Origin: UPXZ01 sp964634605
Lineage (GTDB): Bacteria; Bacteroidota; Bacteroidia; Bacteroidales; Paludibacteraceae
Assembly (NCBI GenBank): GCA_964634605.1
Contig: CAZWLJ010000049.1
Coordinates: forward strand, 1 to 20,653
Reading direction: 5' to 3'
Length of the DNA: 20,653 nucleotides
The notes beneath the pieces are model-generated. The model worked only from the letters and a program-made list of their open reading frames with translations. It did no database searches and had not been told where the DNA came from. A program made the translations under genes and the position numbers. Positions 1-8,955 of the stretch are shown here, piece by piece; the first letter of the stretch is position 1; each line of letters begins with the position of its first letter.

Positions 1-74
1 GTTAAAGAAAATGCGAAATTACGCATGTTACTTTGTAGGGCAACTAATTCCTTTTCAAATTGATTGTTTTTCAT
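1..74 (-). CDS. ECF-type RNA polymerase sigma factor, N-terminal fragment (cut by window edge)
   Basis: Reading the minus strand from the ATG at 74-72 gives 24 codons that stay open to the window edge. They begin MKNNQFEKELVALQSNM and continue RNFAFSL. This matches the start of Bacteroidota ECF sigma-70 factors, where an FE-x-EL-x-ALQ-x-NM-x-NFA helix opens region 2. Only the first part of region 2 is present, so the subgroup and any anti-sigma partner cannot be judged. The gene is divergent from the NfeD-type gene, with 212 bases between the starts. The identification rests on pattern recognition of a short stretch, but the match is specific. Confidence 0.78.
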   Translation of the reverse strand, partial: MKNNQFEKELVALQSNMRNFAFSL

Positions 75-230
75 CTCGTTTTTAGTTTTTTTGTGTGTGA
101 ATAAATTAGCTAAAACGTATCTTTTTGAAAAAATGTCTCTTCACAGGAAGAAACGCAGAGAATGTCAGTTGTCTATACTGAATATGTTTTTAAAAAAAGA
201 ACTCAGAAAATAGTATTTATATTTCCACCA

Positions 231-238
231 CAAATATA
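231..238 (-). promoter_or_regulatory. Candidate -7 element for the divergent ECF sigma gene
   Basis: On the minus strand the bases read TATATTTG, an exact fit to the Bacteroidota -7 consensus TAnnTTTG. It would give a leader of about 150 bases before the sigma factor ATG. I see no convincing TTTG -33 element at the usual spacing, so this is tentative. Confidence 0.35.
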
Positions 239-260
239 GCTGTTTTTTTCTTAAATTGAC

Positions 261-268
261 TATATTTG
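261..268 (+). promoter_or_regulatory. Candidate -7 element for the NfeD-type gene
   Basis: TATATTTG fits TAnnTTTG exactly and lies 18 bases before the ATG at 287, so transcription would start around 273-276 with a very short leader. It is the mirror image of the minus-strand element at 231-238; together they form a 10-base perfect inverted repeat. No good -33 element is visible. Confidence 0.45.
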
Positions 269-286
269 TAACAAAATTTTTAACAC

Positions 287-1690
287 ATGAATAAGATTTT
301 AATTATTTTAAGCATTCTTTCGGCAAGTCTGCTTATGAGTGGAAATTTGTACAGCAATAATCAAGCCAGGCCACTGTATTTTTCCATTGATTTGAAAAAA
401 AATGTAGGAAGTACAACGTGGATTTACATTCAAAAGGGATTTGAGGAAGCGGGAAAGGCAAATGCAAAAACTATAATAATTGAAATGAATACCTATGGTG
501 GCGAAGTAAGATATGCAGACTCCATCCGGACAAAAATTCTGAATTCTGACATTCCTGTCATAGTCTTTATTGACAATAATGCCGCTTCGGCAGGTGCATT
601 GATTTCAATTGCCTGCGATAAAATATACATGAGCCAGGCCGCCACCATCGGTGCTGCCTCGGTAGTGGACCAGACAGGGCAGAAACTGCCAGACAAATAC
701 CAGTCGTACATGCGTGCTACGATGCGTGCTACAGCCGAAGCACATGGCAAAGACACTTTAATTTCCGGCAACGACACGCTGGTGAAATGGAAACGGGATC
801 CGCTTATTGCCGAAGCTATGGTTGATGAGCGTACGGTTGTACCGCTTGTGGCCGATTCAGGCAAAATTCTGACTTTCACCACACAGGAAGCGTTAAAATA
901 TGGCTTTTGCGACGACACAGCCGAGAGCATACACGAGTTAATAAGGAAAGAAACAGGCGGCAAACCTTACGAGCTTAAGAAATTCCGACCTTCAGTCTGG
1001 GACAACATTAAGGGCTTTCTGATGAGCCCCATACTTCAGGGCATCCTGATCATGCTCATTATTGGTGGCATCTACTTCGAACTTCAGTCACCCGGTATCG
1101 GATTTGCACTCGGGGTAGCCATTACAGCTGCTTTGCTTTATTTTGCACCTCTCTATATCGACGGACTGGCTGCCAACTGGGAAATCATTCTCTTTGTTAT
1201 CGGACTGATACTGATAGCACTCGAGATATTCGTTATCCCGGGTTTTGGAATTTCAGGCATAACCGGCATAGTGCTTGTGATCAGCGGACTCATTCTGAGC
1301 CTTCTGAATAATGTCAACTTCAACTTCGACACAGTTCACCCGGCCGATACCGGAAAGGCAATTCTGACGGTAATCGGGGGACTCACGCTCGGATTCGGAC
1401 TGGTCATATACCTGAGCAGTAAAATCGGTACCAAAGGACTTTTCAGGAAACTGGCACTGGATACCACGCTTGAAAACAAGGAAGGATTCATTGGCGTATC
1501 GCTCGAAGGTGCCCGTTTAACGGGAAAAACAGGTATTGCCTCCACCGTGCTGCGTCCTTCGGGAAAAGTGAAAGTGGACGGAAAAGTCTACGATGCTGTA
1601 TCGGCGAACGGAATTTTTATCGAAAAAGACACTCACGTCATTGTTGTTCGTTACGAGACGGGGCAAGTGTACGTGGAAATCGCAGAATAA
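287..1690 (+). CDS. nfeD: NfeD-family membrane-bound serine protease (ClpP-like plus NfeD C-terminal domain)
   Basis: This is a long-form NfeD protein of 467 residues. A signal peptide covers about residues 1-26. A ClpP/SppA-type protease domain follows (about 30-220). Its NNAASAGALIS motif places the probable nucleophile at Ser101, and Lys137 in KLPDKYQSYM is the likely general base by comparison with the Ser-Lys dyad of archaeal 1510-N (inferred). Hydrophobic membrane segments run from about 240 to 385. A C-terminal OB-fold NfeD domain (about 400-467) contains the GKTGIASTVLRPSGKV motif. Family members cleave membrane-associated hydrophobic substrates and usually act with an SPFH/flotillin protein encoded next door. 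Here no flotillin follows; the next gene is susC-like after 414 bases. The start ATG sits just after a short AT-rich leader. The role is quality control or membrane organisation and has no obvious link to the downstream salvage genes. Confidence 0.9.
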   Translation: MNKILIILSILSASLLMSGNLYSNNQARPLYFSIDLKKNVGSTTWIYIQKGFEEAGKANAKTIIIEMNTYGGEVRYADSIRTKILNSDIPVIVFIDNNAASAGALISIACDKIYMSQAATIGAASVVDQTGQKLPDKYQSYMRATMRATAEAHGKDTLISGNDTLVKWKRDPLIAEAMVDERTVVPLVADSGKILTFTTQEALKYGFCDDTAESIHELIRKETGGKPYELKKFRPSVWDNIKGFLMSPILQGILIMLIIGGIYFELQSPGIGFALGVAITAALLYFAPLYIDGLAANWEIILFVIGLILIALEIFVIPGFGISGITGIVLVISGLILSLLNNVNFNFDTVHPADTGKAILTVIGGLTLGFGLVIYLSSKIGTKGLFRKLALDTTLENKEGFIGVSLEGARLTGKTGIASTVLRPSGKVKVDGKVYDAVSANGIFIEKDTHVIVVRYETGQVYVEIAE

Positions 1691-2104
1691 CATCCCCTAT
1701 TCATTCTCCGGAAAAAATCACAATTCATGAATTTGCCCGAACAGGACAAATCCATCCCTTATTTGAGACCGACATTCCACAGGTTTTCATTTTTTTACTT
1801 TTTGCATATTAATATTGTTGAAATTTTACTTTTGTATATTTTTTTAACACATTAATCGCCATTTCGATTAATAAACATTCTTTAACTTTGTTAAATCAAA
1901 TACTCAATAAATAAAGCATCCCGTTTTTGGATAATTTTGTGAATCACTTTATTCATCGACAAAACAATATCATTATTCACCTTAATATTTTTCAATTAAC
2001 CAAAACAAGATTTTACATGAAACGGGTATGGTAATAACTTTTAACATATAAACATATTAAAACATGCTTGTTCAGTGTAACCTTTAAAAACAAATTATTA
2101 ACAC
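1691..2104 (+). other. Long AT-rich intergenic leader before the SusC-like gene
   Basis: No coding sequence or RNA gene was recognised in these 414 bases. They are very AT-rich and hold three exact TAnnTTTG matches (1827-1834, 1883-1890, 1932-1939), any of which could drive the susCD-like pair and leave a leader of about 160-270 bases. No U-tract terminator for the upstream gene was found. A long leader would leave room for post-transcriptional control, but no conserved element was identified. Confidence 0.6.
1801..1834 (+). promoter_or_regulatory. Best candidate promoter for the SusC/SusD pair
   Basis: TTTG at 1801-1804 and TACTTTTG at 1827-1834 match the Bacteroidota -33 and -7 elements with 22 bases between them, slightly longer than the usual 19-21. 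Alternative -7 matches at 1883-1890 (TAACTTTG) and 1932-1939 (TAATTTTG) lack a good -33 partner. Confidence 0.4.
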
Positions 2105-5100
2105 ATGAAAAAACGAATTAAGCTATTATGCTTGCTATTCTTTATCGGAATAGGTGTAAGCTTTGCGCAAACCCGCGTTACGGGTAGTGTAATGGACGAA
2201 AACGGAGAGCCGGTTATTGGAGCTTCTGTTTTAGCAAAAGGAACAAACATTGGTACTGCAACCGATTCGAAGGGTATTTTCACACTTGAAGTTCCTTCAA
2301 ATGTAAATACACTGATCTTTTCTTATGTCGGAATGAACTCACAGGAACTTCCTGTGCGTCCGATTATGAATGTAGTGCTTAGATCTGATGAAGAGCTGCT
2401 GGATGAAGTGGTTGTTGTTGGTTATGGTACACAGCGAAAAGCAAATTTAACAGGAGCTGTTTCGACTGTAGATGTGAGTAAGACTTTGGATGCAAGGCCA
2501 TATTCTGAAATATCAAAAGCCCTGCAGGGAGTTGTTCCAGGCTTAACGGTTATAAGCAACAGTGGAAAATTAGGTGCTCAACCCACCCTCACTATTCGTG
2601 GAATCGGAACATTAAGCAACAGCGGAACCAGTAAACCCTTTATCGTAGTAGACGGAGTTCCGATGGAAGACATATCCCTGCTCAACACTCAGGACATTGA
2701 AAATATTTCGGTACTTAAGGATGCCGCATCTACTTCAATTTACGGAACACGTGCAGCATTTGGAGTTATTTTGATTACAACCAAATCAGCTAAAAAGACC
2801 GACAGAACTACTGTAAATTATACGAATAATTTTGGCTGGGATACTCCTACCATTCTGCCCAACTATCCGGATGTACCAACCCAGATAAAAGCATTAATAG
2901 CAGCAAACGGACGGGCAGGATTAGCAAACGAACTCTTTGGAATGTACCTGGACGAAATGCTTCCCATGGCTGAAAAATGGAAAACAGACCACAATGGGCA
3001 AAAAACAGGTTATCGCGAAATGATTTTAGGTGAAGACTTTGTACTCGATAAAAATGGTGTGGGCAGTTATTTTGCGGACTGGGATGTGGTAAACATTATG
3101 TTTAGACAATGGAAACCGACCAGAAGTCATAATCTTTCTGTTCAGGGAACAAGCGGTAAAACATCCTATTACATGTCTCTTGGCAATAATCATGATGAGG
3201 GAGTGATGACATATTATCCTGAAAAAATGGATAAATGGACAACCATGCTGAATGTAACAACACAAGCTTTTGACTGGTTGCAGGTTGGAGGCCGCTTCAA
3301 TTACAGTAACAAGGGTTTTCAGGGACCTGCTCTACAACGCAGAACCTATGAATACATGTGGAGATGGGGAAGTTTCTTTGGTCCGTACGGGACGTACAAA
3401 GGCACTGATTTCCGAAATGATATTGCATACCGCAAACAAGCAGGTGACTGGACAGACAGTGATGATTTTATCCGCCTGGGAGCATTTCTGAAAGCTGACA
3501 TCACAAAGGGACTCACTTTAAATGCAGACTACACTTATAATGCTGAATTCTACAATTACAAAGCAGCATATATCCCACTTGGCGGATGGAATTCATGGGG
3601 CGGAAAAATTGATAATACGGCTCAATATGTTACAACATCACGATTAGAACAAAATTCATCCCAGAATAAATCCTTTGCCCTCAACATCTATGGCAACTAC
3701 AAGTTTGACCTCCTGGATAATCATCATTTCAACTTTATGCTCGGAGGAAATGCTGAAAGTGGTAATTATTTTTCACATTATTCCCAACGGGACAACTTGT
3801 TAGACCCACAAATGCCGGAATTTTCATTGGCTATGGGAACCACCCAAATTGTAAGTGGTAGTCATTCACATTGGGCAACTGCCGGATATTTCGGACGATT
3901 AAATTATGATTATAAAAACATCTGGTTACTGGAATTAAATGGACGCTATGACGGTTCTTCAAGTTTTCCGGCTAATAGCCGCTGGGCATTTTTCCCATCA
4001 GCTTCCCTGGGTTATCGTATTAGCGAACAGGAATTCTTCAATCCATTAAAGAAATACATCAGCAATGCAAAAATTCGCGCATCATTTGGTGAAATTGGTA
4101 ACCAGGCAGTAGGTGACAACCAATACCTGCCTGTATTAACCAGCAATACAGTAAACTGGCTTCTGGCTAACGGAGACCGGGCAGTTGCTTACAATATGCC
4201 AAAATTAGTTGCTTCCACACTGAAATGGGAACGAATTCAAACGCTGGATTTTGGAGGCGATTTTGGATTTTTCAATAACGACCTGAATGTATCGTTCGAT
4301 TGGTATCAACGAACAACATTGGACATGTTAGCTCCCGGCAAGACAATGCCTGATGTGCTTGGCGCCTCAGCTCCCCTGATCAATGCCGGAACACTTCAAA
4401 CCCGGGGCTGGGAACTTACAGCTGACTGGCGTCATCGTTTCGATAAACTGATGGTTTACGCCAATGCAAGTGTTGGTGATTTCAAAACAACAGTTGTAAA
4501 GTGGGATAATGATACAAAACTCCTTAATTCAAATTACAGCGGAAAAACTTATGGTGACATCTGGGGTTTTGAAACTGAACGATTATTCTCGGCAGATGAT
4601 TTCAATACGGATGGATCCTATAAAACCGGTGTGGCATCACAGGCCGCCCTCGATCAAAAACCATTTATTTTCGGCCCCGGTGATATCAAATTCAAAGATC
4701 TGGATGGTAGTGGTGTTATTGATGGAGGTAAAGGCACTGCAGACGATCATGGTGACCTGAAGGTAATTGGTAATTTCACACCAAGATATCAGTACAGTTT
4801 CCGCCTGGGCGGAGAATGGAATGGCATTGATCTGGACATGTTCTTCCAGGGTGTGGGCAAGCGTGATGTATGGACTCAAAGCGCCTTCGTGATGCCTATG
4901 ATGCGGGGAGCTGATGCTATTTATGATAATCAGACTGATTACTGGACAACTGAGAATCCGAATCCCGATGCAAAATTTCCACGAATGTATCCCGGAAATG
5001 CCGCCAGAGGAACTATTGCTGTACTTGACCTGGGTAACCATAACTTTTATCCTCAATCACGCTATCTGGTTAACATGTCTTACCTCAGATTTAAAAATAT

Positions 5101-5329
5101 CACAGCAGGCTATACAATTCCTGTGAAATTATCAAGAAAAGTTTATCTACAGAAAGCCCGCATATATATGAGCGCCAACAACATAGCCGAACTAATCAAT
5201 GAAAGCAATGCTCCCCTTGACCCTGAAATCAACACAGCAGAATCTGGAGCCAGCTTAGGAAACGGAACCTGGGGACGTATCGATCCTATGTTCAGAACTA
5301 TATCATTTGGAGTACAACTTACTTTCTAA
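2105..5329 (+). CDS. SusC/RagA-family TonB-linked outer membrane transporter
   Basis: This 1074-residue protein has the full SusC layout. A signal peptide ends near SFA-Q (about residue 21). A carboxypeptidase-regulatory-like beta-sandwich follows (about 22-95; VTGSVMDENGEPVIGASV). The TonB-box-like DEVVVVGYGTQ is at 100-110. The plug domain (about 113-230) holds LTIRGIGTL and the family hallmark VLKDAASTSIYGTRAAFG. A 22-strand barrel fills the rest and ends in the aromatic SFGVQLTF. SusC proteins form energised, lidded pores with SusD lipoproteins that import oligomers across the outer membrane. The SusD partner starts 29 bases downstream. The start is fixed by the signal peptide and an A-rich leader (attaacacATG). 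The substrate cannot be read from sequence; the genes to the right suggest peptidoglycan-derived glycans or muropeptides, which is inference only. The gene is intact. Confidence 0.95.
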   Translation: MKKRIKLLCLLFFIGIGVSFAQTRVTGSVMDENGEPVIGASVLAKGTNIGTATDSKGIFTLEVPSNVNTLIFSYVGMNSQELPVRPIMNVVLRSDEELLDEVVVVGYGTQRKANLTGAVSTVDVSKTLDARPYSEISKALQGVVPGLTVISNSGKLGAQPTLTIRGIGTLSNSGTSKPFIVVDGVPMEDISLLNTQDIENISVLKDAASTSIYGTRAAFGVILITTKSAKKTDRTTVNYTNNFGWDTPTILPNYPDVPTQIKALIAANGRAGLANELFGMYLDEMLPMAEKWKTDHNGQKTGYREMILGEDFVLDKNGVGSYFADWDVVNIMFRQWKPTRSHNLSVQGTSGKTSYYMSLGNNHDEGVMTYYPEKMDKWTTMLNVTTQAFDWLQVGGRFNYSNKGFQGPALQRRTYEYMWRWGSFFGPYGTYKGTDFRNDIAYRKQAGDWTDSDDFIRLGAFLKADITKGLTLNADYTYNAEFYNYKAAYIPLGGWNSWGGKIDNTAQYVTTSRLEQNSSQNKSFALNIYGNYKFDLLDNHHFNFMLGGNAESGNYFSHYSQRDNLLDPQMPEFSLAMGTTQIVSGSHSHWATAGYFGRLNYDYKNIWLLELNGRYDGSSSFPANSRWAFFPSASLGYRISEQEFFNPLKKYISNAKIRASFGEIGNQAVGDNQYLPVLTSNTVNWLLANGDRAVAYNMPKLVASTLKWERIQTLDFGGDFGFFNNDLNVSFDWYQRTTLDMLAPGKTMPDVLGASAPLINAGTLQTRGWELTADWRHRFDKLMVYANASVGDFKTTVVKWDNDTKLLNSNYSGKTYGDIWGFETERLFSADDFNTDGSYKTGVASQAALDQKPFIFGPGDIKFKDLDGSGVIDGGKGTADDHGDLKVIGNFTPRYQYSFRLGGEWNGIDLDMFFQGVGKRDVWTQSAFVMPMMRGADAIYDNQTDYWTTENPNPDAKFPRMYPGNAARGTIAVLDLGNHNFYPQSRYLVNMSYLRFKNITAGYTIPVKLSRKVYLQKARIYMSANNIAELINESNAPLDPEINTAESGASLGNGTWGRIDPMFRTISFGVQLTF

Positions 5330-5358
5330 AAAAACAAACAATCTTGAAAAGAAAAAAT

Positions 5359-7092
5359 ATGAAAAGGTTTATAACATATATAAGTTTATTGGCAGCCATA
5401 TCTTTTACGGCTTGCGACAATTTTTTGGATAAAGAACCCCTTGATACATTTACAAATGGTAATTTCTGGACCAGTGAAAACAATGTAACAGGATATGCTA
5501 ATTCATTCTATGGTCAGTTTACCGGTTATGGGAATGCGGGAGGATCAGGTGATTTTTATTTCAGGACACTCTCTGACGACCAGGCAGGAAACTCATTTAC
5601 AGACTGGACATTTACTAACGTACCTGCCAGTAGCGCACTCTGGAAAGATGGCTGGATTGAAATCCGAAGAGCCAACATTTTACTGGAAAATGCAGATAAA
5701 GTACCAATGACAGATGCCGCCAAGGCACACTGGAAAGGAGTTGCACGATTAATGCGTGCATGGCAGTATTACAAACTGATACGAAGTTATGGTGATTTGC
5801 CCTGGATTGAAAAATCACTGGACATAACCGATGAAGGGTATTTATACAAGGCTCGCGAAAGCAGAGATATGATTATGGACAAAATTCTTGAAGATTTGAA
5901 TTATGCCTGCGAAAACATGTATGATAACACGTCGAAAACAATTTTGAATAAGAATATTGCCTATGCCATGAAGTCGGAAATTTGCCTTTTTGAAGGAACT
6001 TTCAGAAAATACAGAAAAGCAGAAGACGGTCAGTCTGCACCGGATTTGACAGGTGCTGCAAAATTTCTTACCGAGGCAAAAACAGCATCGGCTTATTTGA
6101 TGGATGACAAAAGAGGTTTCAAGCTGAACGCATCCTATCAGGGAAATTACAATTCATTGGACCTGAGCAAGAACACTGAAATGATTATGTATAAGGTTTA
6201 CAAACAAAGTGTTCTTCAGCATTCTTTGATTGCATATATCAGTTCATCTACTCAGTTAAGCGGTTTGACAAAAAATGCCTTTAATTCCTACTTGTTTACC
6301 GATGGATTACCTTTAGCTCTTACAGCAAAAGATAAAAACGATGCGGCTGAAATTGTTTACGGTAAAAAAACCGTTGCCGGAAAAACTGTACCCGACACTA
6401 TTTTGTCAATTTCAAAATTACTTGCTTTGCGTGACAAACGTTTGGTTCAAACAATTGATACTGCAGTTTACTATGTGGGACGCGGATTTACGCGCTTTGG
6501 AACTGGAATATCCATGACATCATCTACCGGTTACGGAATCTCAAAATACGATAACAAAGACATTGCAGCTGCATACAGAAATCAAACAAATGCCAATTTC
6601 ACACATGCTCCGTTATTCTGGCTGGCAGTAATATATTTGAATTATGCTGAAGCTGCAGCTGAACTTGGAACGATAACTCAATCGGACCTCGACCTGTCAA
6701 TCAACAAACTGAAAACCCGTGCCGGTCTTCCAGCCCTGACTGTTGCCGTTGGATTTAATGATCCGGCTAACAATATGGGAGTTAGTAGTTTGATTTGGGA
6801 AATTCGTCGTGAGCGGCGTTGCGAATTAATCATGGACAACAACACCCGTTATTGGGATCTGGTAAGATGGCATCAACTTGACAAGTTAGACACTTCTGCA
6901 TTTCCGGATGTGATTCTGGGTGCAAACATTGTGAATGCCCCTGCCTATGACAAAGCCGTGCCAAAAGTTGGAAATTACATTGACGGATCTAAAAAATTGT
7001 CACGTAAATACGATAAGAAATACTACTGGTATCCAATTCCATCGGATCAGATTTCATTAAATGATAAATTGACTCAAAATCCTAACTGGTAA
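5359..7092 (+). CDS. SusD/RagB-family surface glycan-binding lipoprotein
   Basis: The ATG at 5359 gives 577 residues. An in-frame TTG at 5344 would only add five charged residues. The N-terminus is a lipoprotein signal with the acceptor at Cys19 (SFTAC-DNFLDKEP). SusD hallmarks follow: the N-terminal DNFLDKEP segment, a TPR-rich body (WKGVARLMRAWQYYKLI and YLNYAEAAAELG), and the C-terminal RRERRCELIMDNNTRYWDLVRWH block. It ends YWYPIPSDQISLNDKLTQNPNW, typical of a complete family member. Its role is to cap the SusC pore and capture the ligand at the cell surface. It is translationally close to the SusC gene and followed by a strong terminator, so the pair looks like a self-contained two-gene operon. 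No separate surface glycan-binding protein or surface endo-hydrolase lies directly downstream. Confidence 0.95.
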   Translation: MKRFITYISLLAAISFTACDNFLDKEPLDTFTNGNFWTSENNVTGYANSFYGQFTGYGNAGGSGDFYFRTLSDDQAGNSFTDWTFTNVPASSALWKDGWIEIRRANILLENADKVPMTDAAKAHWKGVARLMRAWQYYKLIRSYGDLPWIEKSLDITDEGYLYKARESRDMIMDKILEDLNYACENMYDNTSKTILNKNIAYAMKSEICLFEGTFRKYRKAEDGQSAPDLTGAAKFLTEAKTASAYLMDDKRGFKLNASYQGNYNSLDLSKNTEMIMYKVYKQSVLQHSLIAYISSSTQLSGLTKNAFNSYLFTDGLPLALTAKDKNDAAEIVYGKKTVAGKTVPDTILSISKLLALRDKRLVQTIDTAVYYVGRGFTRFGTGISMTSSTGYGISKYDNKDIAAAYRNQTNANFTHAPLFWLAVIYLNYAEAAAELGTITQSDLDLSINKLKTRAGLPALTVAVGFNDPANNMGVSSLIWEIRRERRCELIMDNNTRYWDLVRWHQLDKLDTSAFPDVILGANIVNAPAYDKAVPKVGNYIDGSKKLSRKYDKKYYWYPIPSDQISLNDKLTQNPNW

Positions 7093-7113
7093 TCTGACAG
7101 CATAATTTAAAAT

Positions 7114-7142
7114 AAGGACATCCAAAACGATGTCCTTTTTTT
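7114..7142 (+). terminator. Intrinsic terminator after the SusC/SusD pair
   Basis: A 9-base perfect stem, AAGGACATC (7114-7122) with GATGTCCTT (7129-7137), encloses a 6-base loop and runs into a T-tract through 7142. It lies 22 bases after the SusD stop and separates the pair from the NamZ-led genes. The remaining bases to 7346 hold nothing else I can name apart from the promoter-like site before the NamZ gene. Confidence 0.88.
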
Positions 7143-7333
7143 AATTTAATCCACAGTAAAAAATAATGTCATATTGGATATAATATGAAAGATTAATTGT
7201 CAAATTGAATAATTCCGGCAGATTTTCAAGAAAAGAGTAAACTGCCTTAAAAATACTGGAATTAACTTGTTAAATAAGCCAAAACGAGCCAATTAAATTC
7301 ACTTTTCAAAATTAAAATAAGAGAAATTTTTCG

Positions 7334-7341
7334 TATTTTTG
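7334..7341 (+). promoter_or_regulatory. Candidate -7 element directly before the NamZ-type gene
   Basis: TATTTTTG fits TAnnTTTG exactly. It ends only five bases before the ATG at 7347, so transcription would begin at or next to the start codon and the message may be nearly leaderless. No clear -33 element is seen about 20 bases upstream. Confidence 0.42.
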
Positions 7342-7346
7342 TTAGA

Positions 7347-8510
7347 ATGAAAAAGGCATATCTTATAATCATTTTGCTGGCATGCACCATACAAGTTTAC
7401 GCTCAGTTATCTCGCGTCATCCCCGGTGCCGAACAAACAAAAGCCTATCTTCCCATCCTGAGAAACAAAAGGGTCGCGCTGTTTTCGAACCATACCGGCA
7501 TGGTGGGCAACAAACATACGCTGGATATTCTGCTTGAAAATAAAATCAATGTTGTTGCCATCTTTTCGCCTGAACATGGTTTCAGGGGAAATGCTGATGC
7601 GGGCGAACATGTTTCCAGTTCGGTGGATGAAAAAACCGGTGTGCCTGTCCTTTCATTGTACGATGGAAATCTTGGCCGCCCGAGTGAAGCAAATATACGT
7701 AAATTCGATATATTGGTGGTGGATATCCAGGATGTCGGTCTGCGTTTTTATACTTATTACGCCTCCATGGTTCGTTTAATGGATGCCTGTGCGGAATATA
7801 ACCGCAAAATGCTTATCCTCGACCGGCCCAATCCCAACGGTTTTTATGTTGACGGACCCATTCTGGATATGAAATACAAATCGGGTGTGGGTTGGCTGCC
7901 CATTCCGGTCGTTCACGGGATGACTTTGGGAGAAATTGCCTTGATGACCAACGGCGAGCGGTGGCTTCCGGCTTCACGCGTGTGCGATGTGACCGTTATT
8001 CCCTGCAAGAACTACACGCATCAGACTAAGTACGTTCTGCCCATTCCGCCATCGCCCAATCTTCCGAATATGAAAGCGGTGTATCTTTATCCTTCCACCT
8101 GTTATTTCGAAGCAACACCAGTCAGTCTCGGACGAGGTACAGATAAACCTTTTCAGATTTACGGTCATCCAAATATGAAAGGATATGAATTTTCGTTTAC
8201 TCCGAGAAGTATTCCGGGAGCTAAAAATCCCCCGCAGCTCGACCGGCTTTGCTACGGAGTGGATTTAAGCGGAAAGACCGATGAAGAAATCTGGGAAAAA
8301 GGGATTGATTTAAGCTATCTGATTGAAGCTTACCGAAATTTGAATCTGGACGACCATTTTTTCAGACCTTTTTTTGAAAAACTTATCGGCGTAGATTATG
8401 TTCGGGAAATGATAAAAGAAGGCAAATCAGCCGATGAAATAAAGGCCATGTGGAAAGATGATGTGGAAAAATTCAAAGAACAGAGGAAACCGTATTTGAT
8501 TTATCCCTAG
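7347..8510 (+). CDS. namZ: NamZ-type exo-beta-N-acetylmuramidase (DUF1343), first copy
   Basis: The 387-residue protein has a signal peptide (about 1-19, ending VYA-Q), then the DUF1343 Rossmann-like domain and C-terminal lobe. Conserved blocks are NHTGMVG (48-54), FSPEHGFRG (73-81), VDIQDVGLRFYTYYASM (125-141), LDRPNPNG (158-165), PPSPNLPN (234-241) and FEATPVSLGRGTDKPFQ (254-270). The Glu of the PEHG motif (Glu76) is a probable catalytic residue, inferred from the family. DUF1343 enzymes such as Bacillus subtilis NamZ (YbbC) remove MurNAc from the non-reducing end of peptide-free peptidoglycan chains. The signal peptide places this copy in the periplasm. The symporter gene follows after 469 bases occupied by a broken S23-like element. 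The motif set is canonical, unlike that of the second copy at 18797. Confidence 0.9.
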   Translation: MKKAYLIIILLACTIQVYAQLSRVIPGAEQTKAYLPILRNKRVALFSNHTGMVGNKHTLDILLENKINVVAIFSPEHGFRGNADAGEHVSSSVDEKTGVPVLSLYDGNLGRPSEANIRKFDILVVDIQDVGLRFYTYYASMVRLMDACAEYNRKMLILDRPNPNGFYVDGPILDMKYKSGVGWLPIPVVHGMTLGEIALMTNGERWLPASRVCDVTVIPCKNYTHQTKYVLPIPPSPNLPNMKAVYLYPSTCYFEATPVSLGRGTDKPFQIYGHPNMKGYEFSFTPRSIPGAKNPPQLDRLCYGVDLSGKTDEEIWEKGIDLSYLIEAYRNLNLDDHFFRPFFEKLIGVDYVREMIKEGKSADEIKAMWKDDVEKFKEQRKPYLIYP

Positions 8511-8519
8511 TCAGTTTAT

Positions 8520-8544
8520 AGTTTATAGTCGATAGTAAAATAGT
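8520..8544 (+). repeat. Left inverted-repeat arm flanking the S23-like pseudogene
   Basis: AGTTTATAGT (8520-8529) and AAAATAGT (8537-8544), separated by a 7-base bulge, are complementary to the 18 bases at 8956-8973. The arm is preceded by an overlapping AGTTTATA copy at 8513-8520. It begins immediately after the NamZ stop codon. Confidence 0.75.
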
Positions 8545-8551
8545 AGAAAAT

Positions 8552-8939
8552 ATGAATTATCGGGATTTCAAAGATTTAATTGCATATCAGAAAGCTTTTG
8601 AATAGGCTATGAATATTTTCAAACTTTCATTTGAATTTCCAAAAGAAGAAAGATACTCATTGAAAGACCAAATCAGACGCTCTTCACGTTCAGTGTGTAG
8701 CAACACAGCAGAGGCATACCGCAAAAGGGCCTATCCAAAGCATTTACATTCAAAAATGACTGATTGTTGGGCTGAAAATGGGGAAACAGAAGTATGGCTT
8801 GAGTTGGCTTTTTAAATGTAACTATATTTCGGAAGAAACATTCGATCAATTTATAAAACTTAATACAGAAATTGGAAAATTGATTACTTTTATACTAAAT
8901 AATCCAGGAAAATTCGGAGTAGAAGACACTGATAATTAA
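8552..8939 (+). pseudogene. Broken four-helix-bundle protein (23S rRNA IVS / S23-like family)
   Basis: The reading starts MNYRDFKDLIAYQKAFE, then meets an in-frame TAG at 8603-8605. It resumes AMNIFKLSFEFPKEERYSL with the family block DQIRRSSRSVCSNTAEAYRKR, and then hits a frameshift. Removing one T from the run at 8809-8813 restores the C-terminal FKCNYISEETFDQFIKLN and the natural end at 8937-8939. The intact protein would be about 128 residues, normal for S23-type four-helix bundles (the TIGR02436-like family). These proteins occur in intervening sequences of some 23S rRNAs and as stray single genes in Bacteroidota. An internal Trp (TDCWAENGE), where relatives as I recall have Asp or a similar residue, also suggests decay. 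The fragment from the ATG at 8609 could still be translated but would lack the first and last helices. It sits between inverted-repeat arms, so it looks like a small mobile or IVS-like insert rather than part of the salvage operon. Confidence 0.85.
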
Positions 8940-8955
8940 CCCGAAAGCATTATAA

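Noticed and set aside
493..963. 156-residue minus-strand open frame
   Set aside because: It is antisense of the NfeD protease domain and shows no family features.
5344..5358. TTG start extending the SusD-like protein by five residues
   Set aside because: The ATG at 5359 gives a normal lipoprotein signal; the extension only adds residues before it and TTG is less likely.
8609..8815. A 68-residue open frame that could be called as a small intact gene
   Set aside because: It is the middle portion of the S23-like pseudogene; the missing first and last helices are readable on either side of a stop codon and a one-base frameshift.
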